DNA from: Actinomadura sp. BRA 177
Lineage (GTDB): Bacteria > Actinomycetota > Actinomycetes > Streptosporangiales > Streptosporangiaceae
Direction of reading: 5' to 3'
Assembly: GCF_013372625.1 (NCBI RefSeq)
Contig: NZ_JABXFD010000407.1
Span: 1 to 41,969 of the forward strand
DNA length: 41,969 nt
Position numbers and translations under genes: made by a program. Below the pieces are notes generated by a model, which was given only the letters and a program-made list of their open reading frames with translations, ran no database searches and was not told where the DNA came from. This document shows positions 15,487 to 23,546 of this stretch, one piece after another; position 1 is the stretch's first letter, and each line of letters starts with the position of its first letter.

Positions 15487-15606
15487 ATGCCATCAGTGGG
15501 CCCGGCGCTCGTCCAGATTCTCATCACCGTCGGAGTGGTCGTGTTGATCTTTTCGGCGGGCACGGTCTTCTTCAGGTTCACCGGCAAACGTCGCCAAGGC
15601 GGGTGA
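15487..15606 (+). CDS. 39-residue single-pass membrane peptide
   Basis: The ATG at 15487 follows a good ribosome-binding site (GAGAGGAAG) and encodes MPSVGPALVQILITVGVVVL, continuing through IFSAGTVFF to a basic tail, RFTGKRRQGG. One hydrophobic helix with a positive C-terminus predicts a C-in membrane peptide. The frame extends 30 codons upstream, but that part is Arg-rich without an initiation site. A hairpin (GGCTCC/GGAGCC) lies just before it, at about 15439-15467. Confidence 0.55.
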   Translation: MPSVGPALVQILITVGVVVLIFSAGTVFFRFTGKRRQGG

Positions 15607-15640
15607 CGCTTTCCTTCAGGGACGTCCCAGTGTCGGTGGG

Positions 15641-17641
15641 TCAGGTCACGTCGACGCCGTGGGCGCGGGCTAGGCCGCCTAGGCCGTCTGACCAGCCTTG
15701 GCCTAGGGCTCGGAGCTTCCAGGCGGGGTGGCCGTTCACGGTGTGGCGGTAGAACTCGGCCATCAGCATCGCGGAAATGGACGGGTCTGGTGGTGGGCGG
15801 AACGTCCAGGTTGTGCCGGTGATGCAGCGCATGTGCAGCGCCGCGTAGGTGAGGGCGGCGCAGGTCAGGCCGGTGTCGACGTCCATGTTGATGGAGACCG
15901 CGACCCGGTGAACGTCCTCCGGCAATGCGGACAGGTGCAGGCCGGCCCGCTCGGTCATCACCTGGCCCTCGGGCTGCTTCCCGAGCAGCCGCGCCGCCCC
16001 TCCGGCCGCTGTCGGCTGGTGGTAGAAGACGAAATCCTCGTCGCCGCGTACCTTGCCCGAGTCGTCGAGCAGGAGGAGCGTCAGGTCGGCGTCCGCCCCC
16101 GTGAATGCGAACGCGATCAGGAGCCCTTGCAGCGCTTCGTCGGGGAGGACGAGCGTTTGCCCTGGTGACAGGTCATCATGAGCGGCGACCTGTGGCACCG
16201 TCCCCTGCATCATGGCTGGCTGTGGTGCGCCGGAGTGCGGGGCCGCGGATTGTGCGGGCGGTGTGTTGGACGGATGCACCGGTGCCGCGTGCTGCGGTGG
16301 TGTGGGTTGCGGGGGCGGCGCGTTGAAGGAATGCGCAGGTGCAGCGGGCTGCGGTTGAGGCGCGGGCCGGAAGGAGTTTGCGGGCGCGGCGGGTTGGGGC
16401 TGGGAGGGTGGCGCGGGAGCGGTTGTCTGCTTCCACTCGGCGAACGACTTCAGGGCGTACGGGTCGGACGGTGGCGGGGTGGTGGGTTCCGGTGGTGCTT
16501 CTGGGACGTCCTCTATCTGGGCCAGGAGGGCCTCCAAGCCGGGGATCTTGGTGGTGTCGAGGGGCTTGACCGACGTGGAGAGGTTGCCGGATGCGGTCGT
16601 GCGCACCGAGCAGTCGACGTCCTCGGCGATGTCTAGGAAGCGGAGTGCGTCCTCGGGGCGGCTCCAGGGTGTGCGTTGGACGGCCTGGCGCGTCCACTGG
16701 CCGTAGGCGACGATTCCGAGGCGCTGTGTGTCGGGCATTCGGGTCAGGACGGCTAGGTCGATCGCGGTGATGCCGGGCGCGGTGGCGAATGCCTCGTTGA
16801 GGGTGGCGACGACGTTGGAGCCCATGGACGTGAGCCACCAGAGGAGCCGGTCGCGTTTGGTCATCGTTTTGAGGGTTGGACGGCCGGACGGTGTCAGGCC
16901 CGGCGTCTGGGTGGGGAGATCGTCCAGGTCGGGTTGGCGCATCACGATTGACAGGACCGTGCCGTCGAGTCCGACCGCGCTGCCGGCGGCTGGATTGTCG
17001 GAGAAGGCTGTGTTGACCGCTTCGCAGACGGTGTCCTCGTCGTTGTTGGTGAGGGCCCGCCACCAGTCTTCGGCGGCCGCGTGCAACTGCCGGTGGACGT
17101 CGCTCAGGCGTGCCTGCTCGGCGGCCAGGTAGGCGGGTGCGTCCTGTTCGGCGGCGTGGCGGGCAGTGGCTCGGTCGGCGCGGGCGAAGCGGCCGATGCC
17201 GGCCAGGTGGAATGCCTGCGCCTCCGCGAGGGCCCAAGGGAGCGCGAGTTGCGGTGGTTGCGGCACGAAGGGTGGTTGCGCCTGCGGGAAGGTCTGCAGG
17301 TGGACGCTTGTCGTTTGGCGGCGGAGTTCTTCGAGGTGCGCTATCGCCGCGTCCCGCTGGGCCTCCTGCTCGGCGCGCTCGGCCTGGCGCCGGGCCCGTT
17401 CGAGTTGGGCCGGGGTGGGGCCGATGTTGCGGGGACGCGTGGGACGTTTTGCCGTTGACCTGCGCCGGGAGCCGCCGACGGAGGTCGAGGCGAAGAACGG
17501 GCCCATGCCGCTGGAGACCGTCGTCCTACGACCGCCGCCCATATGGATGCGGGCGGCGCGGGGGCCGACGGACGTCCGTACGCCTCGGCTCGACACGCGC
17601 ACGCTCATCCCCGGCACGCCCACGCGGAACCCGAATCCCAT
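15641..17641 (-). CDS. DUF4236-TerD fusion protein
   Basis: A 666-residue protein. Residues 1-50 form a DUF4236 module: GFRVGVPGMSVRVSSRGVRT, then SVGPRAARIHMGG. A charged helical segment follows (about 75-115, LERARRQAERAEQEAQRDAA), then a folded middle (about 140-400) of unknown type, a long Pro/Gln/Ala-rich linker (about 410-510), and a C-terminal TerD domain: LLIAFAFTGADADLTLLLLD, AVSINMD, LRALGQGWSDGLGGLARAHG. TerD domains bind calcium and belong to tellurite/stress-resistance systems. The ATG at 17641 has a strong GGAGG site. There are no other ter genes nearby. It diverges from the sigma factor gene. Confidence 0.85.
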   Translation of the reverse strand: MGFGFRVGVPGMSVRVSSRGVRTSVGPRAARIHMGGGRRTTVSSGMGPFFASTSVGGSRRRSTAKRPTRPRNIGPTPAQLERARRQAERAEQEAQRDAAIAHLEELRRQTTSVHLQTFPQAQPPFVPQPPQLALPWALAEAQAFHLAGIGRFARADRATARHAAEQDAPAYLAAEQARLSDVHRQLHAAAEDWWRALTNNDEDTVCEAVNTAFSDNPAAGSAVGLDGTVLSIVMRQPDLDDLPTQTPGLTPSGRPTLKTMTKRDRLLWWLTSMGSNVVATLNEAFATAPGITAIDLAVLTRMPDTQRLGIVAYGQWTRQAVQRTPWSRPEDALRFLDIAEDVDCSVRTTASGNLSTSVKPLDTTKIPGLEALLAQIEDVPEAPPEPTTPPPSDPYALKSFAEWKQTTAPAPPSQPQPAAPANSFRPAPQPQPAAPAHSFNAPPPQPTPPQHAAPVHPSNTPPAQSAAPHSGAPQPAMMQGTVPQVAAHDDLSPGQTLVLPDEALQGLLIAFAFTGADADLTLLLLDDSGKVRGDEDFVFYHQPTAAGGAARLLGKQPEGQVMTERAGLHLSALPEDVHRVAVSINMDVDTGLTCAALTYAALHMRCITGTTWTFRPPPDPSISAMLMAEFYRHTVNGHPAWKLRALGQGWSDGLGGLARAHGVDVT

Positions 17642-17710
17642 TGCGCCTCCTACATCGTCCCTGGTGAGACGCATGAGAGCGCCGAACGGTGTACCCGGCG
17701 GCGAACGCGT

Positions 17711-17738
17711 GCAACCTTTTGGGGCGGCGGGCGCATCA
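17711..17738 (+). promoter_or_regulatory. Candidate ECF-type promoter of the sigma factor gene
   Basis: GCAACC followed by TTTT (17711-17720) resembles the AAC-containing -35 element of ECF sigma promoters, with a possible -10 (CGCATCA, 17732-17738) 15 bases further on. Autoregulation by the downstream sigma factor would be typical. The -10 is a weak match. Confidence 0.35.
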
Positions 17739-17769
17739 GGTGGGTGTGGAGCAGGTGAGGAGTGTGCGG

Positions 17770-18273
17770 ATGGCGGGCCGTGACGAAGAGTTCACCGCCT
17801 ACGTGACGGCCCGGATCGCCTGGTTACGGCGGGTCGCGTATCTGCTGTGCCAGGACTGGCATCGGGCGGACGACCTCGTCCAGTCCGCGATCACGCGCCT
17901 CTACGTGCACTGGCGGCGGGCGTCGGCGGCCGACAACGTCGACGGGTACGCGCGGACGGTGCTGGTCAGGGTGTTCCTGGCCGAGCAGCGGGGCGGGTGG
18001 CGGCAGCGGGTCCGGGTCGTTGAGCGGATGCCGGACGCGGCCGTCGAGCCGCCCGACCACGCGGGCGGTGTCGATCTGCGGGTGGCGCTCGCCGCACTGC
18101 CGCCGAGGCAGCGGGCCGCCGTGGTCCTGCGGTTCTACTGCGACCTGTCCATCGAGCAGACGGCCGACGTCCTGAACTGCTCCACCGGGACGGTCAAAAG
18201 CCAGACCGCGCGGGGCCTCGACGCGCTGCGGCGCGCGCTGGGGCCGATGGTGGAGGGGGAGAGGCTGGCATGA
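17770..18273 (+). CDS. SigE-family ECF RNA polymerase sigma factor
   Basis: A 167-residue sigma-70 family protein. Region 2 (about 8-75) includes FTAYVTARIAWLRRVAYLLC and RADDLVQSAITRLYVHWRRA; region 4 (about 108-158) includes ALAALPPRQRAAVVLRFYCD and TADVLNCSTGTVKSQTARGL. The short length and the LCxDWHRADDLVQ pattern fit the actinobacterial SigE-family (TIGR02983-like) group. I chose the ATG at 17770 because GTGAGGAG lies eight bases upstream. The stop codon overlaps the start of the membrane partner gene (ATGA), the usual sigma/anti-sigma arrangement. Confidence 0.92.
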   Translation: MAGRDEEFTAYVTARIAWLRRVAYLLCQDWHRADDLVQSAITRLYVHWRRASAADNVDGYARTVLVRVFLAEQRGGWRQRVRVVERMPDAAVEPPDHAGGVDLRVALAALPPRQRAAVVLRFYCDLSIEQTADVLNCSTGTVKSQTARGLDALRRALGPMVEGERLA

Positions 18274-19328
18274 ACGATCTCAAGGAGCGGCTGGAGCGCA
18301 TCGCGAACGTCCCTGCTCCGGCACCGGCCGTGGACGTCGCGGCGGCGGTGGCCAAGGGACGGCGAATCAAGCGGACGAGGAAGGCGGCGGTCGCCGTCGT
18401 GGCCGGGGTCAGCGTCGCCGTGGCCGGGGTTGTGGTGCTGCCTTCGCCGTCCGAGGAACGTCCGAGCAAGGTGGTGGAGCCGCCGTCCAGGTATGGGACG
18501 CCGCTGATCGAGAAGGCCGCGTTCGGCTGGCTGCCCGCCGGGTTCGCGCGGACGCGGGTCACGCAGGAGGATGGTCGGCTCTCCACCTACAAGGTGAACG
18601 CCGGGCGCGGGCCAGGGAACCTGTCCATCACGCTGACCCTGTATCCCGCTGGGATCCGGCCGGGCGTCCCGATGCTGCCGGGTGCGCGGAAGGGGCACCT
18701 GACGAAGGCGGCGCCGGTGAACGGGCGTCCCGCCTACTGGTCGATCAAGCCGGGTGGTCCCGGGTCGCAGCAGGTCCCGGCGGAGTTCCGGTGGGAGTAC
18801 CGGCCGAAGACCTGGGCGCTGCTGTCGATCAGTGACCGCGGTGTCGCGGACGTCGAGACGGTCCGCCGCATTGCGGCCGGGGTCGAGTTCGGCGGGGAAA
18901 AGCCGATGGCGTTCCCGGTGCGGGTGACCGGTTTGCCGGCGGGGCTTGAACTCGGGCGTGTGTGGCTGGGTGGGGGCCCGGACGTCTTGTTCGCCCTCGG
19001 CGCATCGGACGGCGACGGCGAGTTGAGAGTCGCGCTGAGCCCGGCCAGCGAAACGGTCAAGAACCGCTTCAAGCCCAACACGACCATCGACGGGCATCCG
19101 GCGTTCGACACGCGGTTGCCGCATCCGGGTCCCACGGCCGGCCGGGTGCCGTCCTCGAAGGCGCAGTCCCTGCACGTGTTCGGGGTGCGCGGGTTCGACA
19201 TCAGCATTGACGCAAGAGGCGAGCCGTTGCAGAGGCTTCAGGCCAGCGGCGGGGTGACCGGCCTGTTCAGGCGCATCACGGTGATCGGCAAAGACCCCAA
19301 GGACTGGACGACGACACCGCTTCGTTAG
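18270..19328 (+). CDS. Membrane-anchored partner of the sigma factor (putative anti-sigma)
   Basis: A 352-residue protein with a cytosolic N-terminus (MNDLKERLERIANVPAPAPA), one membrane helix (about 40-58, AAVAVVAGVSVAVAGVVVLP), and a 290-residue extracytoplasmic domain without recognised motifs. There is no HxxxCxxC zinc anti-sigma motif in the short N-terminal region, so inhibition of the sigma factor is inferred only from the four-base gene overlap and topology. It is common for SigE-family operons to carry such non-ZAS membrane proteins. It could instead be a sensor or an unrelated anchored protein. Confidence 0.75.
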   Translation: MNDLKERLERIANVPAPAPAVDVAAAVAKGRRIKRTRKAAVAVVAGVSVAVAGVVVLPSPSEERPSKVVEPPSRYGTPLIEKAAFGWLPAGFARTRVTQEDGRLSTYKVNAGRGPGNLSITLTLYPAGIRPGVPMLPGARKGHLTKAAPVNGRPAYWSIKPGGPGSQQVPAEFRWEYRPKTWALLSISDRGVADVETVRRIAAGVEFGGEKPMAFPVRVTGLPAGLELGRVWLGGGPDVLFALGASDGDGELRVALSPASETVKNRFKPNTTIDGHPAFDTRLPHPGPTAGRVPSSKAQSLHVFGVRGFDISIDARGEPLQRLQASGGVTGLFRRITVIGKDPKDWTTTPLR

Positions 19329-19337
19329 GTGTCTGTT

Positions 19338-19373
19338 TTGTGCCGGGGACGTAGTTCGGCGATGCTGTGGGAG
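19338..19373 (+). promoter_or_regulatory. Candidate promoter for leaderless deoC transcription
   Basis: TTGTGC (19338-19343) and GATGCT (19361-19366) are spaced 17 bp apart and resemble the -35 and -10 of housekeeping promoters. Transcription would begin about seven bases on, at the GTG at 19373. No Shine-Dalgarno sequence precedes either candidate start, which fits a leaderless mRNA. Confidence 0.4.
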
Positions 19374-20302
19374 TGTCAACGGAGACTCTGAACGGCGCTG
19401 CCGAGCTGCGCGCCTTCCTGCACGGCCTCCCCGGCGTGGACCGGGTGGGCGCCGAGGAGCGGGCCGCGCGGCTGGCCACCCGGTCGATCAAGACGACGGC
19501 GAAGGCCGAGGCGATCGACCTCGCGATCTCGATGGTGGACCTGACCACGCTGGAGGGCGCGGACACGCCCGGGAAGGTGCGGGCGCTGTGCGCCAAGGCC
19601 GCCCAGCCCGATCCGGCGGACGCGTCCGTCCCCCAGGTTGCGGCGGTGTGCGTCTACTCGGACATGGTGGACGTCGCCGTCCAGGCCCTGAAGGGGACGG
19701 GCATCGGGGTCGCGAGCGTGGCCACGGCGTTCCCGTCCGGGCGGGCACCCATGGAGGCCAAGCTCGCCGACACGAAGGCGGCGGTGGCGGCCGGCGCGGC
19801 TGAGATCGACATGGTGATCGACCGGGGCGCGTTCCTGGCCGGCGACTACGGCAAGGTGTTCGACGAGATCGTCGCGGTCAAGGACGCCTGCGGGGACGCG
19901 CACCTCAAGGTGATCCTGGAGACCGGCGAGCTGGCCACCTACGACAACGTCCGGCGGGCTTCCTGGCTGGCGATGCGGGCCGGGGCCGACTTCATCAAGA
20001 CGTCCACCGGGAAGGTGTCGCCGGCGGCGACGCTGCCGGTCACGCTGGTGATGCTGGAGGCCGTCCGCGACTACCGAATGGCCACCGGACGGCAGGTCGG
20101 CGTGAAGCCGGCCGGCGGCATCCGGACGACCAAGGACGCGATCAAGTACCTGGTGCTGGTGAACGAGACCGCCGGCCCGGACTGGCTGACGCCCCAGTGG
20201 TTCCGGCTCGGCGCGTCCAGTGTGCTGAACGATCTGCTGATGCAGCGACGCAAGCTCACCACCGGCGTCTACTCCGGTCCCGACTACTTCACGCTGGACT
20301 GA
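19373..20302 (+). CDS. deoC: Deoxyribose-phosphate aldolase
   Basis: A 309-residue class I aldolase that cleaves 2-deoxyribose 5-phosphate to glyceraldehyde 3-phosphate and acetaldehyde, in deoxynucleoside breakdown. The Schiff-base lysine is in DFIKTSTGKV (Lys209), the proton-relay lysine in GVKPAGGIRT, and the substrate segment VCVYSDMV is also present. It is longer than the E. coli enzyme (259), with an N-terminal extension and a C-terminal tail, VYSGPDYFTLD, typical of the longer actinobacterial form. GTG 19367 is an alternative start two codons upstream. The aldehyde dehydrogenase gene starts five bases after the stop codon, so acetaldehyde could be oxidised directly. Confidence 0.93.
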   Translation: MSTETLNGAAELRAFLHGLPGVDRVGAEERAARLATRSIKTTAKAEAIDLAISMVDLTTLEGADTPGKVRALCAKAAQPDPADASVPQVAAVCVYSDMVDVAVQALKGTGIGVASVATAFPSGRAPMEAKLADTKAAVAAGAAEIDMVIDRGAFLAGDYGKVFDEIVAVKDACGDAHLKVILETGELATYDNVRRASWLAMRAGADFIKTSTGKVSPAATLPVTLVMLEAVRDYRMATGRQVGVKPAGGIRTTKDAIKYLVLVNETAGPDWLTPQWFRLGASSVLNDLLMQRRKLTTGVYSGPDYFTLD

Positions 20303-20307
20303 GGATC

Positions 20308-21738
20308 ATGGTTTTCGAGTACGCGCCGGCGCCCGAGTCGCGGGCGGTCGTCGACATCCGCGCCTCCTACGGGCTGTTCGTCAACGGCGAGTTCACCGAC
20401 GGGCACGGCGAGCCGTTCAAGTCCATCAACCCGGCGGACGAGAGTGTCCTCGCCGACATCGCGTGCGCCGACGAGGGCGACGTCGACCGGGCCGTCAAGG
20501 CCGCGCGCACCGCGTTCGACAAGGTGTGGGGGCCGATGCCCGGCCGCGAGCGCGCCAAGTACCTGTACCGGATCGCCCGGATCATCCAGGAGCGGTCGCG
20601 GGAACTGGCGGTGCTGGAGTCGATCGACAACGGCAAGCCGATCCGCGAGTCGCGGGACGTCGATGTCCCGCTGGTCGCCGCCTGGTTCTTCTACTACGCC
20701 GGATGGGCCGACAAGCTCCCCTATGCCGGGTTCGGGCCCGACCCGAAGCCGGTGGGCGTCGCCGGTCAGGTGATCCCGTGGAACTTCCCGCTGCTCATGC
20801 TGGCCTGGAAGATCGCCCCGGCGCTGGCCTGCGGCAACACCGTCGTCCTCAAGCCCGCCGAGACGACGCCGCTGACCGCGCTGCTGTTCGCCGAAATCTG
20901 CCGGCAGGCCGAGCTGCCGCCCGGCGTCGTCAACATCATCACCGGTGCCGGGGAGACGGGCCGCGCGCTCGTCGCGCATGAGGGGATCGACAAGGTCGCC
21001 TTCACCGGATCCACCGAGGTCGGACGGCAGATCGCCCGCACCCTCGCCGGAACCGACAAGAAGCTCACCCTCGAACTCGGCGGGAAGGCCGCCAACATCG
21101 TCTACGAGGACGCGGCGCTCGACCAGGCCGTCGAGGGCATCGTCAACGGGATCTTCTTCAACCAGGGGCACGTGTGCTGCGCGGGCTCCCGGCTCCTCGT
21201 CCAGGAGTCGGTCGCGGACGAGGTGCTGGAGCGGCTGAAGGCGCGGATGGCCACGTTGCGGGTCGGTGACCCGCTCGACAAGAACACCGACGTCGGCGCG
21301 ATCAACTCCGCCGCGCAGCTCGCCAAGATCAAGGAGCTGTCGGAGGCCGGCGAGCAGGAGGGCGCCGAGCGCTGGTCGCCGCCCTGCGACCTGCCGTCCC
21401 AGGGCTTCTGGTTCGCGCCGACGATCTTCACCGGGGTCGCCCAGTCGCACCGGATCGCGCGCGAGGAGATCTTCGGGCCCGTCCTGTCGGTGCTGACGTT
21501 CCGCACCCCGGACGAAGCGGTCACCAAGGTTAACAACACCCCGTACGGGCTGTCGGCGGGCATCTGGACCGAGAAGGGCTCGCAGATCCTCTGGACGGCG
21601 CAGCGGCTGCGCGCCGGGGTCGTGTGGGCCAACACGTTCAACAAGTTCGACCCGGCCTCCCCGTTCGGCGGCTACAAGGAATCGGGGTTCGGCCGCGAGG
21701 GCGGACGCCACGGACTGGAGGCCTACCTCAATGCCTGA
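20308..21738 (+). CDS. Aldehyde dehydrogenase (catalytic partner of a split ALDH16-like pair)
   Basis: A 476-residue NAD(P)-dependent aldehyde dehydrogenase. It has the cofactor-side motif VIPWNFPLLMLAWKIAPALA, FTGSTEVGR (232-240), the general base Glu256 in LELGGK, the nucleophile Cys290 in FFNQGHVCCAGSR, and EEIFGPVLSVLTF. It is full length. The start at ATG 20308 (GAGGATC upstream) lies five bases after the deoC stop codon. It overlaps the next gene by eight bases. Linked to deoC, it probably oxidises acetaldehyde or another aldehyde from deoxyribose breakdown. It resembles the catalytic half of ALDH16-type proteins. Confidence 0.92.
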   Translation: MVFEYAPAPESRAVVDIRASYGLFVNGEFTDGHGEPFKSINPADESVLADIACADEGDVDRAVKAARTAFDKVWGPMPGRERAKYLYRIARIIQERSRELAVLESIDNGKPIRESRDVDVPLVAAWFFYYAGWADKLPYAGFGPDPKPVGVAGQVIPWNFPLLMLAWKIAPALACGNTVVLKPAETTPLTALLFAEICRQAELPPGVVNIITGAGETGRALVAHEGIDKVAFTGSTEVGRQIARTLAGTDKKLTLELGGKAANIVYEDAALDQAVEGIVNGIFFNQGHVCCAGSRLLVQESVADEVLERLKARMATLRVGDPLDKNTDVGAINSAAQLAKIKELSEAGEQEGAERWSPPCDLPSQGFWFAPTIFTGVAQSHRIAREEIFGPVLSVLTFRTPDEAVTKVNNTPYGLSAGIWTEKGSQILWTAQRLRAGVVWANTFNKFDPASPFGGYKESGFGREGGRHGLEAYLNA

Positions 21739-22585
21739 CCGTCTCGCGGTCCGCAAGACCTACAAGCTGTTCATCGGCGGCGCGTTCCCCCGATCGGAAT
21801 CCGGCAGGTCGTACGTGGTCACTGACGCCAAGGGCCGTTTCGTCGCCAACGCCTCGCACGCGTCCCGCAAGGACGCGCGGGACGCGGTCGTCGCCGCGCG
21901 GAAGGCGTTCCCCGGCTGGTCGGGGCGCACCGCCTACAACCGCGGGCAGATCCTGTACCGGGTCGCCGAGATGCTGGAGGGGCGCCGCGACCAGTTCGTG
22001 GACGAGCTGCGCCAGGCGGGCGCGTCCAAGAGCGGGGCCGGTGCCGAGGTGGACGCGGCCATCGACCGCTGGGTCTGGTACGCGGGCTGGGCCGACAAGC
22101 TGAGCGCCGTCGCCGGCGCCGCGAACCCCGTGTCCGGGCCGTTCTTCAACTTCTCCACACCCGAACCGGCCGGTGTCGTCGCGGTCGTCGCGCCCGACTC
22201 GCCGCTGCTCGGGCTGGTGTCGGTCGTGGCGCCCGCGATCGTGTCGGGCAACACCGTCGTGGTGGTCGCGTCCGAACCGGCGCCGCTGCCGTCCATCACG
22301 CTCGCCGAGGTGCTGGCCACGTCCGACCTGCCCGGCGGAGTGATCAACATCCTCACCGGGCGCCGCGCGGAGATCGCGCCGTGGCTGGCCACGCACATGG
22401 ACGTCAACGCCATCGACCTCGCCGGCGTCCCGGACGGCCTGGTCCAGGAGCTGGAGGAGAAGGCCGCCGGGAACCTGAAGCGCGTCCTCCGCCTCGAGGA
22501 GACCGACTGGCGGGACGAGCCCGGAACCGCCCGAATGACGGCATTCCTGGAGACCAAGACCGTCTGGCACCCCGTGGGCGTCTAA
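21731..22585 (+). CDS. Non-catalytic aldehyde dehydrogenase-like protein (ALDH16 second-domain type)
   Basis: A 284-residue protein aligned by eye with the N-terminal cofactor-domain half of aldehyde dehydrogenases: KTYKLFIGGAFPRSESGRSY, AARKAFPGWSGRTAYNRGQI, WYAGWADKL, then VVAVVAPDSPLLGLVSVVAP and VSGNTVVVVASEPAPLPSIT. It ends before the region of the catalytic glutamate and cysteine, and the equivalent FTGS segment is replaced by NAIDLAGVP. It is therefore not an enzyme on its own. In ALDH16 proteins a catalytic domain is followed by a second domain lacking the cysteine; here the two lie on overlapping genes, so a structural or regulatory subunit is likely. Confidence 0.85.
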   Translation: MPDRLAVRKTYKLFIGGAFPRSESGRSYVVTDAKGRFVANASHASRKDARDAVVAARKAFPGWSGRTAYNRGQILYRVAEMLEGRRDQFVDELRQAGASKSGAGAEVDAAIDRWVWYAGWADKLSAVAGAANPVSGPFFNFSTPEPAGVVAVVAPDSPLLGLVSVVAPAIVSGNTVVVVASEPAPLPSITLAEVLATSDLPGGVINILTGRRAEIAPWLATHMDVNAIDLAGVPDGLVQELEEKAAGNLKRVLRLEETDWRDEPGTARMTAFLETKTVWHPVGV

Positions 22586-22630
22586 GTCGATTTGACGCAC
22601 CGTGTGTAGAGCGTCACAAAGTGTGGAATA

Positions 22631-22666
22631 GATCTCCCCGTAACTGATCATCACTGGGGGGAGATC
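22631..22666 (+). promoter_or_regulatory. Hairpin sequestering the ribosome-binding site of the H1-like gene
   Basis: GATCTCCCC (22631-22639) is fully complementary to GGGGAGATC (22658-22666), with an 18-base loop holding the palindrome TGATCA. The right arm contains the Shine-Dalgarno sequence and ends one base before the GTG start at 22668, so folding would hide the ribosome-binding site. Confidence 0.6.
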
Positions 22667-22667
22667 A

Positions 22668-23540
22668 GTGCCTACCAAGACAGCATCGCGTACGACGACG
22701 AGCCGAGGGACGGCCGGCCGTACGAAGAGCACATCAGCGACCAAGTCCACCACGGGCAAGTCCACGACCAAGAAGCCGGCGGCCAAGCGCACGTCGGCGG
22801 CGAGCTCGTCCTCGAAGTCGACCACGAGTAAGTCGACGGGGACGAAGAACGGCGCGGCGAAGAAGCCGGCGGCGTCCAGCAAGACGTCGACGGCCGCCGC
22901 GACCCGCGTCACCAAGGCCGCGAGCCAGGCCAAGACCGCCGCGACGCAGATGAAGTCGGTGGCGACCAAGGCGAACTCGTCGGCCAAGGCCATGACGGCG
23001 ATGACCAAGGCGATGACCAGCGCGACCAAGGCCATGTCCGACGCCGCGAAGGCGATGGACGCGGCGGCGAAGGTCATCACCACCACGGCGAAGTCGAACG
23101 CCAAGAGCAGCGGCACGGCGAAGAAGAGCACGCCGTCCAAGTCGAGCACGTCGAAGGCCAGCACTTCGAAGAGCACCTCGAAGTCCGGCACGTCGTCCCG
23201 CAAGTCGACCTCGGCGGCGTCGAGCCGTTCGAAGCCGACGACCACGGCCAGGACGACCAAGTCGTCGAGCACGGCGAAGTCGAAGCCGTCCAGCACGGCC
23301 AAGAAGTCGACGACGACCCGCTCGCGGACGTCCGCGAGCGGCAAGACCGGATCGTCGCGGACGTCCGCCACGACCCGGCGGTCGCCCGCGCGCCGCGCCT
23401 CGGCGGAGGCGGGGACGGCCGCCGCGACCGCGCCGCCCGCGTCCCCGATGGTCGAGCCGAAGACGAGCCCGTTCCAGCACTCGACGCGGACCGAGGGCGG
23501 ATTCCTCGGCGGGCTCACCAACGCCGGCCGCGAGCGCTGA
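22668..23540 (+). CDS. Histone H1-like Lys/Ala/Ser/Thr-rich protein
   Basis: A 290-residue, extremely basic, low-complexity protein, starting at GTG behind GGGGGGAG. Residues 1-80 and 140-260 are Lys/Ser/Thr/Ala repeats (TKSTSATKSTTGKSTTKKPA style), like the tails of eukaryotic H1 and bacterial HU-tail or H1-like proteins, which bind DNA non-specifically. Between them (about 80-135) is a different segment with a regular three-to-four residue pattern, MTAMTKAMTSATKAMSDAAK and AMDAAAKVI, predicting an amphipathic, phasin- or coiled-coil-like helix. The C-terminus (SPMVEPKTSPFQHSTRTEGG) is not repetitive. A nucleoid-associated or polymer-granule coating role is possible. DUF2630 follows six bases downstream. 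Confidence 0.75.
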   Translation: MPTKTASRTTTSRGTAGRTKSTSATKSTTGKSTTKKPAAKRTSAASSSSKSTTSKSTGTKNGAAKKPAASSKTSTAAATRVTKAASQAKTAATQMKSVATKANSSAKAMTAMTKAMTSATKAMSDAAKAMDAAAKVITTTAKSNAKSSGTAKKSTPSKSSTSKASTSKSTSKSGTSSRKSTSAASSRSKPTTTARTTKSSSTAKSKPSSTAKKSTTTRSRTSASGKTGSSRTSATTRRSPARRASAEAGTAAATAPPASPMVEPKTSPFQHSTRTEGGFLGGLTNAGRER

Positions 23541-23546
23541 GAGCCG

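Noticed and set aside
22668..23540. Spurious frame because of low complexity
   Set aside because: Rejected as spurious-only: it has a strong ribosome-binding site, a non-repetitive C-terminus, consistent GC-biased codons and a tight operon link to DUF2630, so it is kept as a gene.
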